A stretch of DNA of 55,448 bases from an uncultured Bacillota bacterium (GTDB taxonomy: Bacteria > Bacillota > Dehalobacteriia > UBA7702), in contig CAKUYE010000016.1 in the NCBI GenBank assembly GCA_934702375.1, forward strand, positions 1 to 55,448. The letters run 5' to 3'. Under the pieces are notes generated by a model. It worked only from the letters and a program-made list of their open reading frames with translations. It was not told the DNA's origin and did not search any database. This document shows positions 39,279-46,606 of the stretch, in pieces; position 1 is the first letter of the stretch, and each line of letters begins with the position of its first letter. The position numbers and the translations under genes were made by a program.

Positions 39279-39309
39279 GAAAGCTACCGTTTCCCGAGCG
39301 GTAGCTTTC
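39279..39309. terminator. Bidirectional terminator between toxin array and XRE gene
   Basis: GAAAGCTACCG (39279-39289) and CGGTAGCTTTC (39299-39309), with T-rich flanks on both strands. Confidence 0.8.
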
Positions 39310-39633
39310 TTATTTTATCAGGTCTTTTACAATGGCGGCGATATGCTCCAGCTGGGCATCGTTCAGCTTCTTCATATCCTCCAAAATATCCCGGAGCTTA
39401 TCCGGAGCCTTTGTTTCGGTATCGAAAAACTCCTGCGGGGTGATATTGAGGTATTCGCAGATATAGAAGAATCCCTGTAAAGAGGGGAAAGCTTTGCCGT
39501 TTTCGATGAGATTGATATAACCGGCATTTTGGCCGATAGAAAGACTCATTTCTCGGGCAGAGACGCCCTTTGCATTTCTAAGCTGTGCAAGTCGCAGTGG
39601 GAATTTTTCTTCATACATCATGTCATCATACAT
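39310..39633 (-). CDS. XRE-family helix-turn-helix regulator
   Basis: 107 residues from ATG 39633, chosen because agaggtg lies 9 bp before it; a longer frame to 39702 has no ribosome site. An N-terminal HTH (LRNAKGVSAREMSLSIGQNA, YINLIENGKAFPS) is followed by a helical C-terminal part (LEDMKKLNDAQLEHIAAIVKDL). It is divergent from the SLOG gene, which it may control, and it is the gene next to the toxin array. Confidence 0.82.
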   Translation of the reverse strand: MYDDMMYEEKFPLRLAQLRNAKGVSAREMSLSIGQNAGYINLIENGKAFPSLQGFFYICEYLNITPQEFFDTETKAPDKLRDILEDMKKLNDAQLEHIAAIVKDLIK

Positions 39634-39707
39634 TGTGCGCATCACCTCTGTATGATATTTTATCCCATAGATATACTGATTATATGGAATTAAATAATTC
39701 ATTTCTA

Positions 39708-39736
39708 TTGAAACGAATTATACAATACGATATAAT
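39708..39736 (+). promoter_or_regulatory. Promoter of SLOG-domain gene
   Basis: TTGAAA (39708-39713), 17 bp, TATAAT (39731-39736). Confidence 0.7.
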
Positions 39737-39785
39737 TGATTTAATTAAGGATTTAAAATGATAATTATGGGATGGAGGACACAAG

Positions 39786-40271
39786 ATGGATCTTATCGCC
39801 CCTTATACGGTGAGCTTCTTTGGCCACCGCCGTGTCGAGGATTTTCGGGTTGTCTCCGAGGCTTTGGAGGATTTGGCTGCGGAGCTGATCTGTGCCAAAA
39901 GCTATGTGGAGTTCCTTGTCGGCCGCAACGGTGAGTTCGACCAGCTTGCAGCCTCGGCGGTGCGGTCGGCAAAGGCGCGGTTTGACTACGGCAATGCCGC
40001 CCTTGTTTTGGTACTGCCCTATGAAACGGCGGAATATCGCCAAAACGAAAGGGCATTTCTCCGCTACTACGATGAAATTGAGGTCTTTCCCGGTGCCGAT
40101 TGCCATTTTAAGCGGGCGATTCAAGTCCGAAACCGCCACATGATCGATGGCAGCGACCTTTGCGTTTTTTATGTGCGTCACAACAGCGGCGGTGCTTACC
40201 AATCCTTTTGCTACGCAAAAAGCAAGGGCAAGGAAATTCGGGAGTCGGGGGCAATGCTCTCGGAGCTTTAA
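39786..40271 (+). CDS. SLOG-superfamily (DUF1273/YpsA-like) protein
   Basis: 161 residues from ATG 39786 (ggagg upstream). VSFFGHRRVEDF at the start, EFLVGRNGEFDQLAASAVR and the late GSDLCVFYVRHNSGGAYQSFCYA fit the Rossmann-like SLOG fold of the YpsA/DUF1273 group, which is proposed to bind nucleotide-derived ligands and often occurs in stress or conflict systems. The ligand and role are unknown here. Confidence 0.75.
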   Translation: MDLIAPYTVSFFGHRRVEDFRVVSEALEDLAAELICAKSYVEFLVGRNGEFDQLAASAVRSAKARFDYGNAALVLVLPYETAEYRQNERAFLRYYDEIEVFPGADCHFKRAIQVRNRHMIDGSDLCVFYVRHNSGGAYQSFCYAKSKGKEIRESGAMLSEL

Positions 40272-40283
40272 AAAGGGTTGACC

Positions 40284-40336
40284 TTGACAAAAGGATGAGG
40301 CTCCGCTATAATGATAGCTAACTAATGATAGTTAGC
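40284..40336 (+). promoter_or_regulatory. tetR promoter and palindromic operator
   Basis: TTGACA (40284-40289), 17 bp, TATAAT (40307-40312), then the palindrome GCTAACTA-atga-TAGTTAGC (40317-40336) over the transcription start, 9 bp before the start codon. Autorepression is expected. Confidence 0.85.
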
Positions 40337-40345
40337 GGAGGAGCT

Positions 40346-40969
40346 ATGAAGCAGGAAGATACAAAACAAAAAATATTGGAAAAGGCTTTGGAGCTGTTTG
40401 CCGAGAGGGGCTACGATGCCGTCAGTGTGGGGGAGATAGCCAAAGCCGTAGGCATCAAAGCGCCGTCTCTCTACAACCATTTTAACGGGAAGCAGGCTAT
40501 TTTCGATGCCATTGTCGAAGCCACTGCGGCCCGGTACGAGGAGGACACCGGAAAGATCGACATCCACGTGCAGGATGCAGCCCGGGATATTTCCGTGTTT
40601 GCCGAGATCTCCGAGGATGGCCTTTGGGAAAAGGTGCGGCAGATTTTTACCTACTCCCTTCATGACCCTGCCATTTGCCGCTTTCGGCGGATGATGACTA
40701 TGGAGCAGTTCCGCTGCCCGGAGTTGGCAGAGCTTTACTCTACGCGCTATGTGGATCGGGTGGTTGCTTACCATGCCGGGATTTTTCGGCGTCTTATTGC
40801 CGCCGGGGAGATTCGGAACGAGGATCCCGATACTCTGGCGCTGATGTATGTGGCGCCGGTCATTACGCTGCTGGGGCTTTGCGACCGCCAGCCCGAAAGA
40901 GAGCCGGAGTGCCTGGAAAAGCTGGAAGCCCACGTGCGGCTGTTTTTTCGTGCCTTTCACGGAATGTGA
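40346..40969 (+). CDS. TetR/AcrR family regulator
   Basis: 207 residues from ATG 40346 (cggaggag upstream). The N-terminal HTH reads KILEKALELFAERGYDAVSV, EIAKAVGIKAPSLYNHFNGK, a clear TetR pattern. The C-terminal ligand domain is helical. The gene it would normally control is not next to it: downstream are only fragments, so the original target operon may have been deleted. Confidence 0.88.
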   Translation: MKQEDTKQKILEKALELFAERGYDAVSVGEIAKAVGIKAPSLYNHFNGKQAIFDAIVEATAARYEEDTGKIDIHVQDAARDISVFAEISEDGLWEKVRQIFTYSLHDPAICRFRRMMTMEQFRCPELAELYSTRYVDRVVAYHAGIFRRLIAAGEIRNEDPDTLALMYVAPVITLLGLCDRQPEREPECLEKLEAHVRLFFRAFHGM

Positions 40970-40970
40970 T

Positions 40971-41075
40971 AACTTTATGACTGCCCGAGATGCTCTGGAT
41001 TTTGGGTTGATTGACCATGTTATCCGGTGCCGATTGGACTCTTTATCCCTTACGGCGCAAAATTTCGTGCGTTGA
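40971..41075 (+). pseudogene. ClpP-like C-terminal fragment
   Basis: Just after tetR a frame reads NFMTARDALDFGLIDHVI, the end of a ClpP-type serine protease (DRFMTAxEAxEYGLID). Only about 20 codons resemble the family, with no catalytic residue. A remnant of a deletion. Confidence 0.5.
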
Positions 41076-41088
41076 GAAAGGAGCCTGT

Positions 41089-41154
41089 GGATATGTCCAA
41101 GGCAGCCGGGGCTACATCGAGCTGCGGGCCGTAAAAAAAATCAAGACAAAGTAA
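41089..41154 (+). pseudogene. Short C-terminal remnant
   Basis: 21 codons, GSRGYIELRAVKKIKTK, to TAA at 41152, followed by a strong terminator. It looks like the true end of a gene whose body is lost. Family not recognised. Confidence 0.3.
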
Positions 41155-41174
41155 CTTCATTGCATAAGAAAAAG

Positions 41175-41211
41175 CCGAGCCGTGGGATGAAATATCCCGG
41201 CTCGGTTTTTT
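41175..41211 (+). terminator. Rho-independent terminator
   Basis: CCGAGCCG (41175-41182) and CGGCTCGG (41198-41205), then six T. Confidence 0.85.
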
Positions 41212-41311
41212 CGTGAATATTCTGTTGGAATCGTGATACTATAAAAAGTGAAGTTCATTTTAATATGAAAAGAATTTTTGCAATATTTACTCGATGAAAT
41301 GAATATTTTCA

Positions 41312-41340
41312 TTGCATTCTTTTTTTTGCTGTGCTATACT
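41312..41340 (+). promoter_or_regulatory. Promoter of the ATPase/TOPRIM pair
   Basis: TTGCAT (41312-41317), 17 bp, TATACT (41335-41340), 21 bp before the start codon. Confidence 0.7.
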
Positions 41341-41360
41341 TCCCTTTAGGAGGAATCATC

Positions 41361-42692
41361 ATGAAATTAAAAAAGGTCAGTGTTAGCGGTTTTAAAAATT
41401 TGAAAAGGACGGAGCTTGCTTTGGATGGCATTGTTGCGATTGTATCTCCGAATAATTACGGAAAGTCCAATCTTTTAGAGGCCATTGACTTTGGCGTGGA
41501 TTTTTTATATGCCAATTCCAAAGACCGAAAAAATATGATGCAATGGGTGCGGGGCATTCCCATCAACAAATCCATGGAAGATGAATTCTTTTTTGAGGTA
41601 GAGTTTGAAGAGCCCGGCCTTGGCGAATACCGATTTGTAAAGTATGGCTACAAATTTACGTGGTTTCGCGATGATGGCAGCGGACAGCGGATTACCGATG
41701 AATGGATTGAAACAAGAGCGAATGAGAGCATTCGTTATACTTCTTTTTTAAAACGTCCCGAAGGGAAGTATCGCAAATCAAAGGGTACCGCTTCTTTCCG
41801 AAAAATTTTGCTGGATGACAGTCAGCTTGCCATTGACGTTCTTATGGCCTTTGATGATATTGAAATCCATCCGGTGATTGATTTCATCCGGAAAATCAAT
41901 TATTATATTTGCTCCTCCCTTGATCTGGGGAATCGATTCCATCCATTTTTGATTGAGTATGCAGACCAAAGCTCCGATGGAACGATATCCTTTGATGACA
42001 GCGATGTGCCCCGTGAATTGTATCAGCTGCAACAACTCTTTCCGGAGCAATTTGATCTTTTTACCGAAGCGGCATTAAATCTTTTTCCGGAGTTTACCGA
42101 TATTTCTGTGCGATCTTACGATATTAAAACGGAAGAACCCCAAATCAACATGGTCGTAAAAAAGGAAAATCCGGAAGGGCTACCGGTATCGGCGGAGCCG
42201 GAGGAGATGATCCCGTTTCGTTTGAAAGACAAAATACATCGCTTGTATATTACAAGTAAATATCTCAACCAACCAATCAATATGTCCATGATGTCTACCG
42301 GTACGAAACGGATTTTCTGGTTGCTGACAAATGTTTTCGTTGCCAGTGCAAAGGGCGTGGGCTTTGTCGGTGTGGAAGAGTTGGAAACCAGCATTCATCC
42401 GCGATTGTTAAAATCCCTTTTAGAAAATTTGGATGAGGTTTTAGATAACACTTCTTTGATCGTTTCCAGCCATTCTCCTTTTCTTGTACAATATGTAAAG
42501 CCGGAGAAAATATATGTGGGTGTTCCCAATGATGTTGGCATTGCCCAGTTTAAACGGGTTCAGTTCGGTCAGGTGAAAGCTTTGGTGAATTCCGCCCGAA
42601 ATTTGGGAATGTCCGTTGGCGAATATCTTTTTGAGCTGATGACCGGCGATGAAGACGCTTCGAAAATGCTTTCCTTTTATTTGGAGGATTGA
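41361..42692 (+). CDS. OLD/AAA_15-type ATPase, putative defence protein
   Basis: 443 residues from ATG 41361 (aggagg upstream). MKLKKVSVSGFKNLKRTEL and the P-loop SPNNYGKSNLLEAI (about residues 29-42) mark an ABC/SMC-like AAA ATPase of the OLD/AAA_15 type. Near the end VGFVGVEELETSIHPRL is Walker B and SLIVSSHSPFLVQYV carries the switch histidine. There is no TOPRIM in this chain; the next gene, 3 bp later, appears to supply it. Such split pairs include RloA/RloB-, AbiL- and PARIS-like anti-phage modules. Which family this belongs to cannot be settled by eye. Confidence 0.8.
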   Translation: MKLKKVSVSGFKNLKRTELALDGIVAIVSPNNYGKSNLLEAIDFGVDFLYANSKDRKNMMQWVRGIPINKSMEDEFFFEVEFEEPGLGEYRFVKYGYKFTWFRDDGSGQRITDEWIETRANESIRYTSFLKRPEGKYRKSKGTASFRKILLDDSQLAIDVLMAFDDIEIHPVIDFIRKINYYICSSLDLGNRFHPFLIEYADQSSDGTISFDDSDVPRELYQLQQLFPEQFDLFTEAALNLFPEFTDISVRSYDIKTEEPQINMVVKKENPEGLPVSAEPEEMIPFRLKDKIHRLYITSKYLNQPINMSMMSTGTKRIFWLLTNVFVASAKGVGFVGVEELETSIHPRLLKSLLENLDEVLDNTSLIVSSHSPFLVQYVKPEKIYVGVPNDVGIAQFKRVQFGQVKALVNSARNLGMSVGEYLFELMTGDEDASKMLSFYLED

Positions 42693-42695
42693 GCT

Positions 42696-43364
42696 ATGAA
42701 AGAAAAGTTTTCCCGGGGAATCGCATTTATTCTTGAAGGCGATACGGAAAAGGTTTTTTATCGTGAATTGCTTGAGTTTTATGTTTCAAAGCATCCCGGA
42801 AGCGATTTTCAGGAAACCCAGGATGACAAATCCGGTGAAGTATACTATGAATTGACTACGCCAAATGCAGTGGTGATCGTAAAGATGTTTGTGGTCGGTA
42901 CGATATCTCAACTGACAAATTCTTCCAAGTGGTTTGAAAATTTCTGCTGCAGGGCTTATCCCTCCCTTAACTGGTTTGTCTTTTTGTGCTATGATACAGA
43001 TAGCTATAAAGAGCCTGTTACGAAATTTTACGAAGGAGATTGGAGCGTATTGAGAGAGCAGCTGTCTCAAAACCATGCGGCGGAGATTGTGGATCTCGCG
43101 GCACAGGCGGATATTGAGGATATCATGTTGCTGGATGCAAGCAGTATTTTTGATTTTCTTGGCATTGAGCCTTGTCCCATCCCTTCGGGATCAAAAGGAA
43201 AACGAAGAATGAAAAAGCTGTTTCGGTCGGTTGGCCGCGGAAACGCCTATCACGAAGGAAAGCGCGCGAAAACGCTGATAAAAGCGTTGGATTTTTCCGT
43301 GATCATCGCGGAAGCTCCGGTGGATTTTGCATCGGTTGAGCGGGCATGCTTCGAGAAATTGTGA
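42696..43364 (+). CDS. TOPRIM/RloB-like partner of the ATPase
   Basis: 222 residues from ATG 42696, 3 bp after the ATPase stop. FILEGDTEKVFYRELLEFY gives the acidic E of a TOPRIM-like fold, and FLCYDTDSYKEPV gives the DxD motif about 95 residues later. A basic stretch SKGKRRMKKLFRSVGRG follows. This matches small TOPRIM-type nucleases (RloB or DUF4435-like) encoded with an OLD-type ATPase. A nuclease effector triggered by phage is inferred; the family name is tentative. Confidence 0.65.
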   Translation: MKEKFSRGIAFILEGDTEKVFYRELLEFYVSKHPGSDFQETQDDKSGEVYYELTTPNAVVIVKMFVVGTISQLTNSSKWFENFCCRAYPSLNWFVFLCYDTDSYKEPVTKFYEGDWSVLREQLSQNHAAEIVDLAAQADIEDIMLLDASSIFDFLGIEPCPIPSGSKGKRRMKKLFRSVGRGNAYHEGKRAKTLIKALDFSVIIAEAPVDFASVERACFEKL

Positions 43365-43369
43365 TGAAG

Positions 43370-43416
43370 AAAAATAAGGTACTCCAAAAGTTTGGCTTTA
43401 TGGAGTGCCTTATTTA
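43370..43416 (+). terminator. Terminator of the ATPase/TOPRIM pair
   Basis: AATAAGG-t-ACTCCA pairs with TGGAGT-g-CCTTATT, followed by a short T-rich flank. Confidence 0.65.
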
Positions 43417-43482
43417 TCCAAAAGGTAACAGGAAGGTGCTTTGTGTTATTTTTTGGTACCGTTGTTAAATAACGCAAAAACA

Positions 43483-43508
43483 GCTCGGCTAAGGCCGAGC
43501 TTGTTTTA
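43483..43508. terminator. Second, bidirectional terminator
   Basis: GCTCGGC (43483-43489) and GCCGAGC (43494-43500), with caaaaa on the left and ttgtttt on the right. Confidence 0.7.
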
Positions 43509-44048
43509 GTAGATGACTGGGTTTTCTTTTCTTGCTTTGTAGATGGCCTTGCTGTAGGTGTAGAGATCCGGTGCCGGGTCGTTGTTCAGGGCTTCCAGCA
43601 CGGCGGTTTCGGCGCTGATGCGGGCATTTAACAGCTTGTAAAAGTCCTCGGTGGTGTAGCCCTCGGTTTCGGGTTTGTCTTTACCCTCCATCATTTGGTC
43701 GTAATCTCCCAGGATAACCAGACTCTCCTCAATGCCGTTTCTCAGCTCTTCGATGGAGCCGTAAATCGCCGGCAGCTCTTTGGCGCCGTAAATAGTGTCG
43801 ATGCCGTAGGTAAGGGGGGTATTGGCACCGCAGACCTTTTTCCATTTCAGGTAGTGCTCTGCCTTTTTCAGCCATGCCTTTTTGCTTTTGGTTTCGCTGC
43901 CGTCGAATACGGCAAAGGCTGCGGCATAGGCTATCACCTCATTTTCATCCACATGGGTGGCGGCATAAAAGATCTGGGGCAGAAGAATCCCCAAAACCAG
44001 AAGTACGATAAGGGTGATAAGGATGGGTTTTTCCCTGTATTTACTCAC
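43506..44048 (-). CDS. Membrane-anchored protein of unknown function
   Basis: 180 residues from GTG 44048, with ggaggtgac upstream. One N-terminal membrane helix (PILITLIVLLVLGILLPQIFYA) is followed by an extracellular helical domain rich in Lys and Glu (KSKKAWLKKAEHYLKW, IEELRNGIEESLVILGDYDQ). No family is recognised. It has its own promoter at 44125-44154. Confidence 0.6.
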   Translation of the reverse strand: MSKYREKPILITLIVLLVLGILLPQIFYAATHVDENEVIAYAAAFAVFDGSETKSKKAWLKKAEHYLKWKKVCGANTPLTYGIDTIYGAKELPAIYGSIEELRNGIEESLVILGDYDQMMEGKDKPETEGYTTEDFYKLLNARISAETAVLEALNNDPAPDLYTYSKAIYKARKENPVIY

Positions 44049-44124
44049 GGTTTGTCACCTCCGCTGTGTATGGCTGCCGGGATGTTGTGAAAACATCACC
44101 CAATATGATTAGTTTATACCTATA

Positions 44125-44154
44125 AATATAGCAGAGGATGTATAAACTTGTCAA
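44125..44154 (-). promoter_or_regulatory. Promoter of the 44048 gene
   Basis: Minus-strand TTGACA (44154-44149), 18 bp, TATATT (44130-44125). Confidence 0.65.
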
Positions 44155-44172
44155 GGAATTTTTGGTATCTTT

Positions 44173-45021
44173 TCAAGTGCTTTCGGAGCTTTCCCCATGG
44201 TCGTTTCCGTAGATATGGAGGGTGCGGCTGTGAAGCTTGTTTTTTTCATTTAGGAGCAGGTTTCTCAGGAACAATTCCAGATACTCGGTGGTTTTGTGGA
44301 TTCCTTGGCTCAGGTTGGTATAGTTGGCGCGAACAAGGGCATTCCGAAAGTACCAGGCGTGTTCGGCAAAAATATCATTGGTGACGGAAAACCCCAGTGT
44401 TCGCAAGTATTTTATGAAGAATACCGCCGTTGTTCTGGTATTGCCTTCTCCAAAAATGTGGATTTGCCACAGCATGGAAACAAAGACCGCAAGATGATGA
44501 ATCGTTTCCTCCATGGAAAGTCCCTTGTAGCTGAAATCCCGTTCTCGGGAAAGATCATATTCAAGGGTGGCTTTCAGCTCCGTAGCACTGCCGTAGATCA
44601 CCGTTGCTCCGTCAAGAACCCACTCCTTTTTGGTGATATTGTAATCTCGGATTTTCCCGGCATGGGGGTAGATGCCTTGAAACAAACGGTGATGGATGGT
44701 GATATATTCATGGGGAGAAAAAGAAAATGCTGTTTCGGAAAGGATCTCCGCAATGCGGGAAGATACTTTATCGGCTTCTTCGGTGCGGTCATCATCCCCG
44801 GTATGAGCAGGCTTTTCTTCGTAATATCCATTGATGAGGCTTTGGGCCTCTTGTAGGGTGATCTCACCTTCGATATTCCGAATTGCGGTATCAATTAAAT
44901 ATTGGGACGGCTTTAAACCGTCTACAGCCTGAAGGCCGATGGCGGTGCTCCAGGCATAGCCTTTTTCGGCTTTGTTCGGCTCGGCCTCTTTGAAATACTC
45001 CTTAAAGGGATCTTTTTCCAT
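44173..45021 (-). CDS. Fic-family protein with variant active-site loop
   Basis: 282 residues from ATG 45021 (gaggtgac upstream). The Fic core loop is HIFGEGNTR (about residues 188-196) against the usual HPFxEGNGR: the catalytic histidine and the EGN are kept, the last glycine is T. N-terminal helices contain TAIRNIEGEITLQEAQSLI, like VbhA-type inhibitory antitoxin domains, so self-inhibition within one chain is plausible. Fic enzymes transfer AMP or related groups to proteins. It lies 75 bp after the fourth DUF4143 ATPase, same strand, probably co-transcribed. Confidence 0.82.
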   Translation of the reverse strand: MEKDPFKEYFKEAEPNKAEKGYAWSTAIGLQAVDGLKPSQYLIDTAIRNIEGEITLQEAQSLINGYYEEKPAHTGDDDRTEEADKVSSRIAEILSETAFSFSPHEYITIHHRLFQGIYPHAGKIRDYNITKKEWVLDGATVIYGSATELKATLEYDLSRERDFSYKGLSMEETIHHLAVFVSMLWQIHIFGEGNTRTTAVFFIKYLRTLGFSVTNDIFAEHAWYFRNALVRANYTNLSQGIHKTTEYLELFLRNLLLNEKNKLHSRTLHIYGNDHGESSEST

Positions 45022-45096
45022 GGTGTCACCTCATTTCGGGTTTTGATTGAAAGCTCAAAAAGGTTTCTTGGCTCAGGGTTTGACGGGGTGTTTTTT

Positions 45097-46311
45097 TTAC
45101 TCCCAGTTTTCTGCCAGCAGGAAGTCCCGGATATTCCGATGGCGGATTCCGTTGCGGCTCATGTCGAATTCATCGAGGGAGAGAACGTATTTAGGAAAAT
45201 TGTCCGGAATGGTATCGTAAACACCGAATTCCCGGCGGATTGTTTCCTCCGATGCCAGCAAATAGGTCACTTGAACGTATATTTTTTCATCCCGTTTGGA
45301 GCAGACGAAATCGACTTCTTTATCGCCGGATTTTCCCACCGTTACCGTGTAGCCCCGGCGCAGCAGCTCCATAAAGACGATATTTTCAAGGATTCGTTGG
45401 ATATCCCGCATATTGCCGCCGAAAACCGCTTCCCGAATGCCATGATCGGCAATGTAATATTTTTCGTTTGCTGCCAGAATTTGTTTTCCTTGCACATCCC
45501 GGCGTTTGACCCGATAGAACAGGTAGGCGTCGCAGCAATATTTGATGTAGTTCAATATCGTTTCCGGTGCGATGCTGCGCTGCTCACATTTGAAAAATTT
45601 CGACAGCGAAGAGGCGGAAAAAGTTTCCCCCACATTTGCCATCACATAGGCTAAGATCCGCTCCAGCAGGTCGCCGTCTCGCACTTTATTGCGAAGGACG
45701 ATGTCCTTGAGCTGCACGGAGTTAAACAGATCGGTAAGGTATTGCCGGGAAGGTTCCTCGGCATATTGGAGGTTGGCAAGATAGGGCATTCCGCCGAAAA
45801 GCAGGTATTTCTGAAAGCATTGAGGGATGCTTTCCTGAGGTGCTGAAACACGGTACAGCTCCAGAAATTCCCCAAAGGAAAAGGGGTAGATGATGAACTC
45901 CACATAGCGTCCGCCCAGATAGGTTGCCAGCTCTCCGGAAAGCAGCTTGGCATTGGAGCCGGTGATATAAATATCGCAATCCAGAGCCACCCGAAGGGAA
46001 TTGACGCATTTTTCCCAGTCTTTGACCTCCTGAATCTCATCGAAAAAGAGGTAAACTTTGCCCTTTTGACCGGCGGCTCGGGTCAGAATCTCTTCGTGGA
46101 GGGCTTCGGCCTTACACAGGGAAGCATTGCGCATATCTTCAAAATTGACGGATATGAATTGCTGTGCCGATACGCCGGATTCCAGCAGCTCTTCCTTTAT
46201 CAGTTCCAGCATCACGGATTTTCCGGAACGCCGGATTCCGGTCATAACCTTAATGACCTCGCTGCCGATAAACGGACGGATACGGCTCATATATAATTCG
46301 CGTTTGATCAT
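45097..46311 (-). CDS. AAA_14/DUF4143 ATPase (QVxY-type)
   Basis: 404 residues from ATG 46311 (gggagg upstream). Walker A TGIRRSGKSVMLEL (about residues 25-38), Walker B YLFFDEIQEV, and the DUF4143 domain with EVDFVCSK and YVQVTY. It is collinear with the copy at 13276 over the full length (e.g. VDFDCDIFITGSNA there, VALDCDIYITGSNA here) and shares its missing EVK lysine. Two palindromes 40 bp apart precede its promoter, again like that copy. Confidence 0.88.
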   Translation of the reverse strand: MIKRELYMSRIRPFIGSEVIKVMTGIRRSGKSVMLELIKEELLESGVSAQQFISVNFEDMRNASLCKAEALHEEILTRAAGQKGKVYLFFDEIQEVKDWEKCVNSLRVALDCDIYITGSNAKLLSGELATYLGGRYVEFIIYPFSFGEFLELYRVSAPQESIPQCFQKYLLFGGMPYLANLQYAEEPSRQYLTDLFNSVQLKDIVLRNKVRDGDLLERILAYVMANVGETFSASSLSKFFKCEQRSIAPETILNYIKYCCDAYLFYRVKRRDVQGKQILAANEKYYIADHGIREAVFGGNMRDIQRILENIVFMELLRRGYTVTVGKSGDKEVDFVCSKRDEKIYVQVTYLLASEETIRREFGVYDTIPDNFPKYVLSLDEFDMSRNGIRHRNIRDFLLAENWE

Positions 46312-46352
46312 GGAACAAGCCTCCCTTTGAACACAATCTCTCTCATAAATCT

Positions 46353-46381
46353 ATTCTATCAAAGTGTAACTGAAAAAGCAA
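46353..46381 (-). promoter_or_regulatory. Promoter of fourth DUF4143 ATPase
   Basis: Minus-strand TTGCTT (46381-46376), 17 bp, TAGAAT (46358-46353). Confidence 0.6.
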
Positions 46382-46397
46382 CGGAATTATTTGATTC

Positions 46398-46455
46398 TAT
46401 CAGTTATATCTGATAGAATGTGTATTTTTCGGTATTTTATCAGTTGTATCTGATA
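46398..46455. promoter_or_regulatory. Paired palindromes, 40 bp apart
   Basis: TATCAGTTATATCTGATA at 46398 and TATCAGTTGTATCTGATA at 46438. They lie upstream of the ATPase promoter and about 40 bp from the dnaE promoter. Same spacing and relative position as the boxes at 14582 and 14622, with a different sequence. Confidence 0.7.
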
Positions 46456-46495
46456 AGATTTGCCGGCAATGCGCTTCTTTTGCAAATATTGTGAT

Positions 46496-46524
46496 TTGCC
46501 GAAAAAGGGAAAATGTGGTATGAT
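46496..46524 (+). promoter_or_regulatory. dnaE promoter
   Basis: TTGCCG (46496-46501), 17 bp, TATGAT (46519-46524), about 80 bp before the start codon. Confidence 0.7.
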
Positions 46525-46606
46525 ATAATATCAGGTTTGCGTAAGCTTGATTTTGATTATGAAATTCTACGGATCATGAAAAGTGATCCGCTACAGCGGA
46601 GGTACG

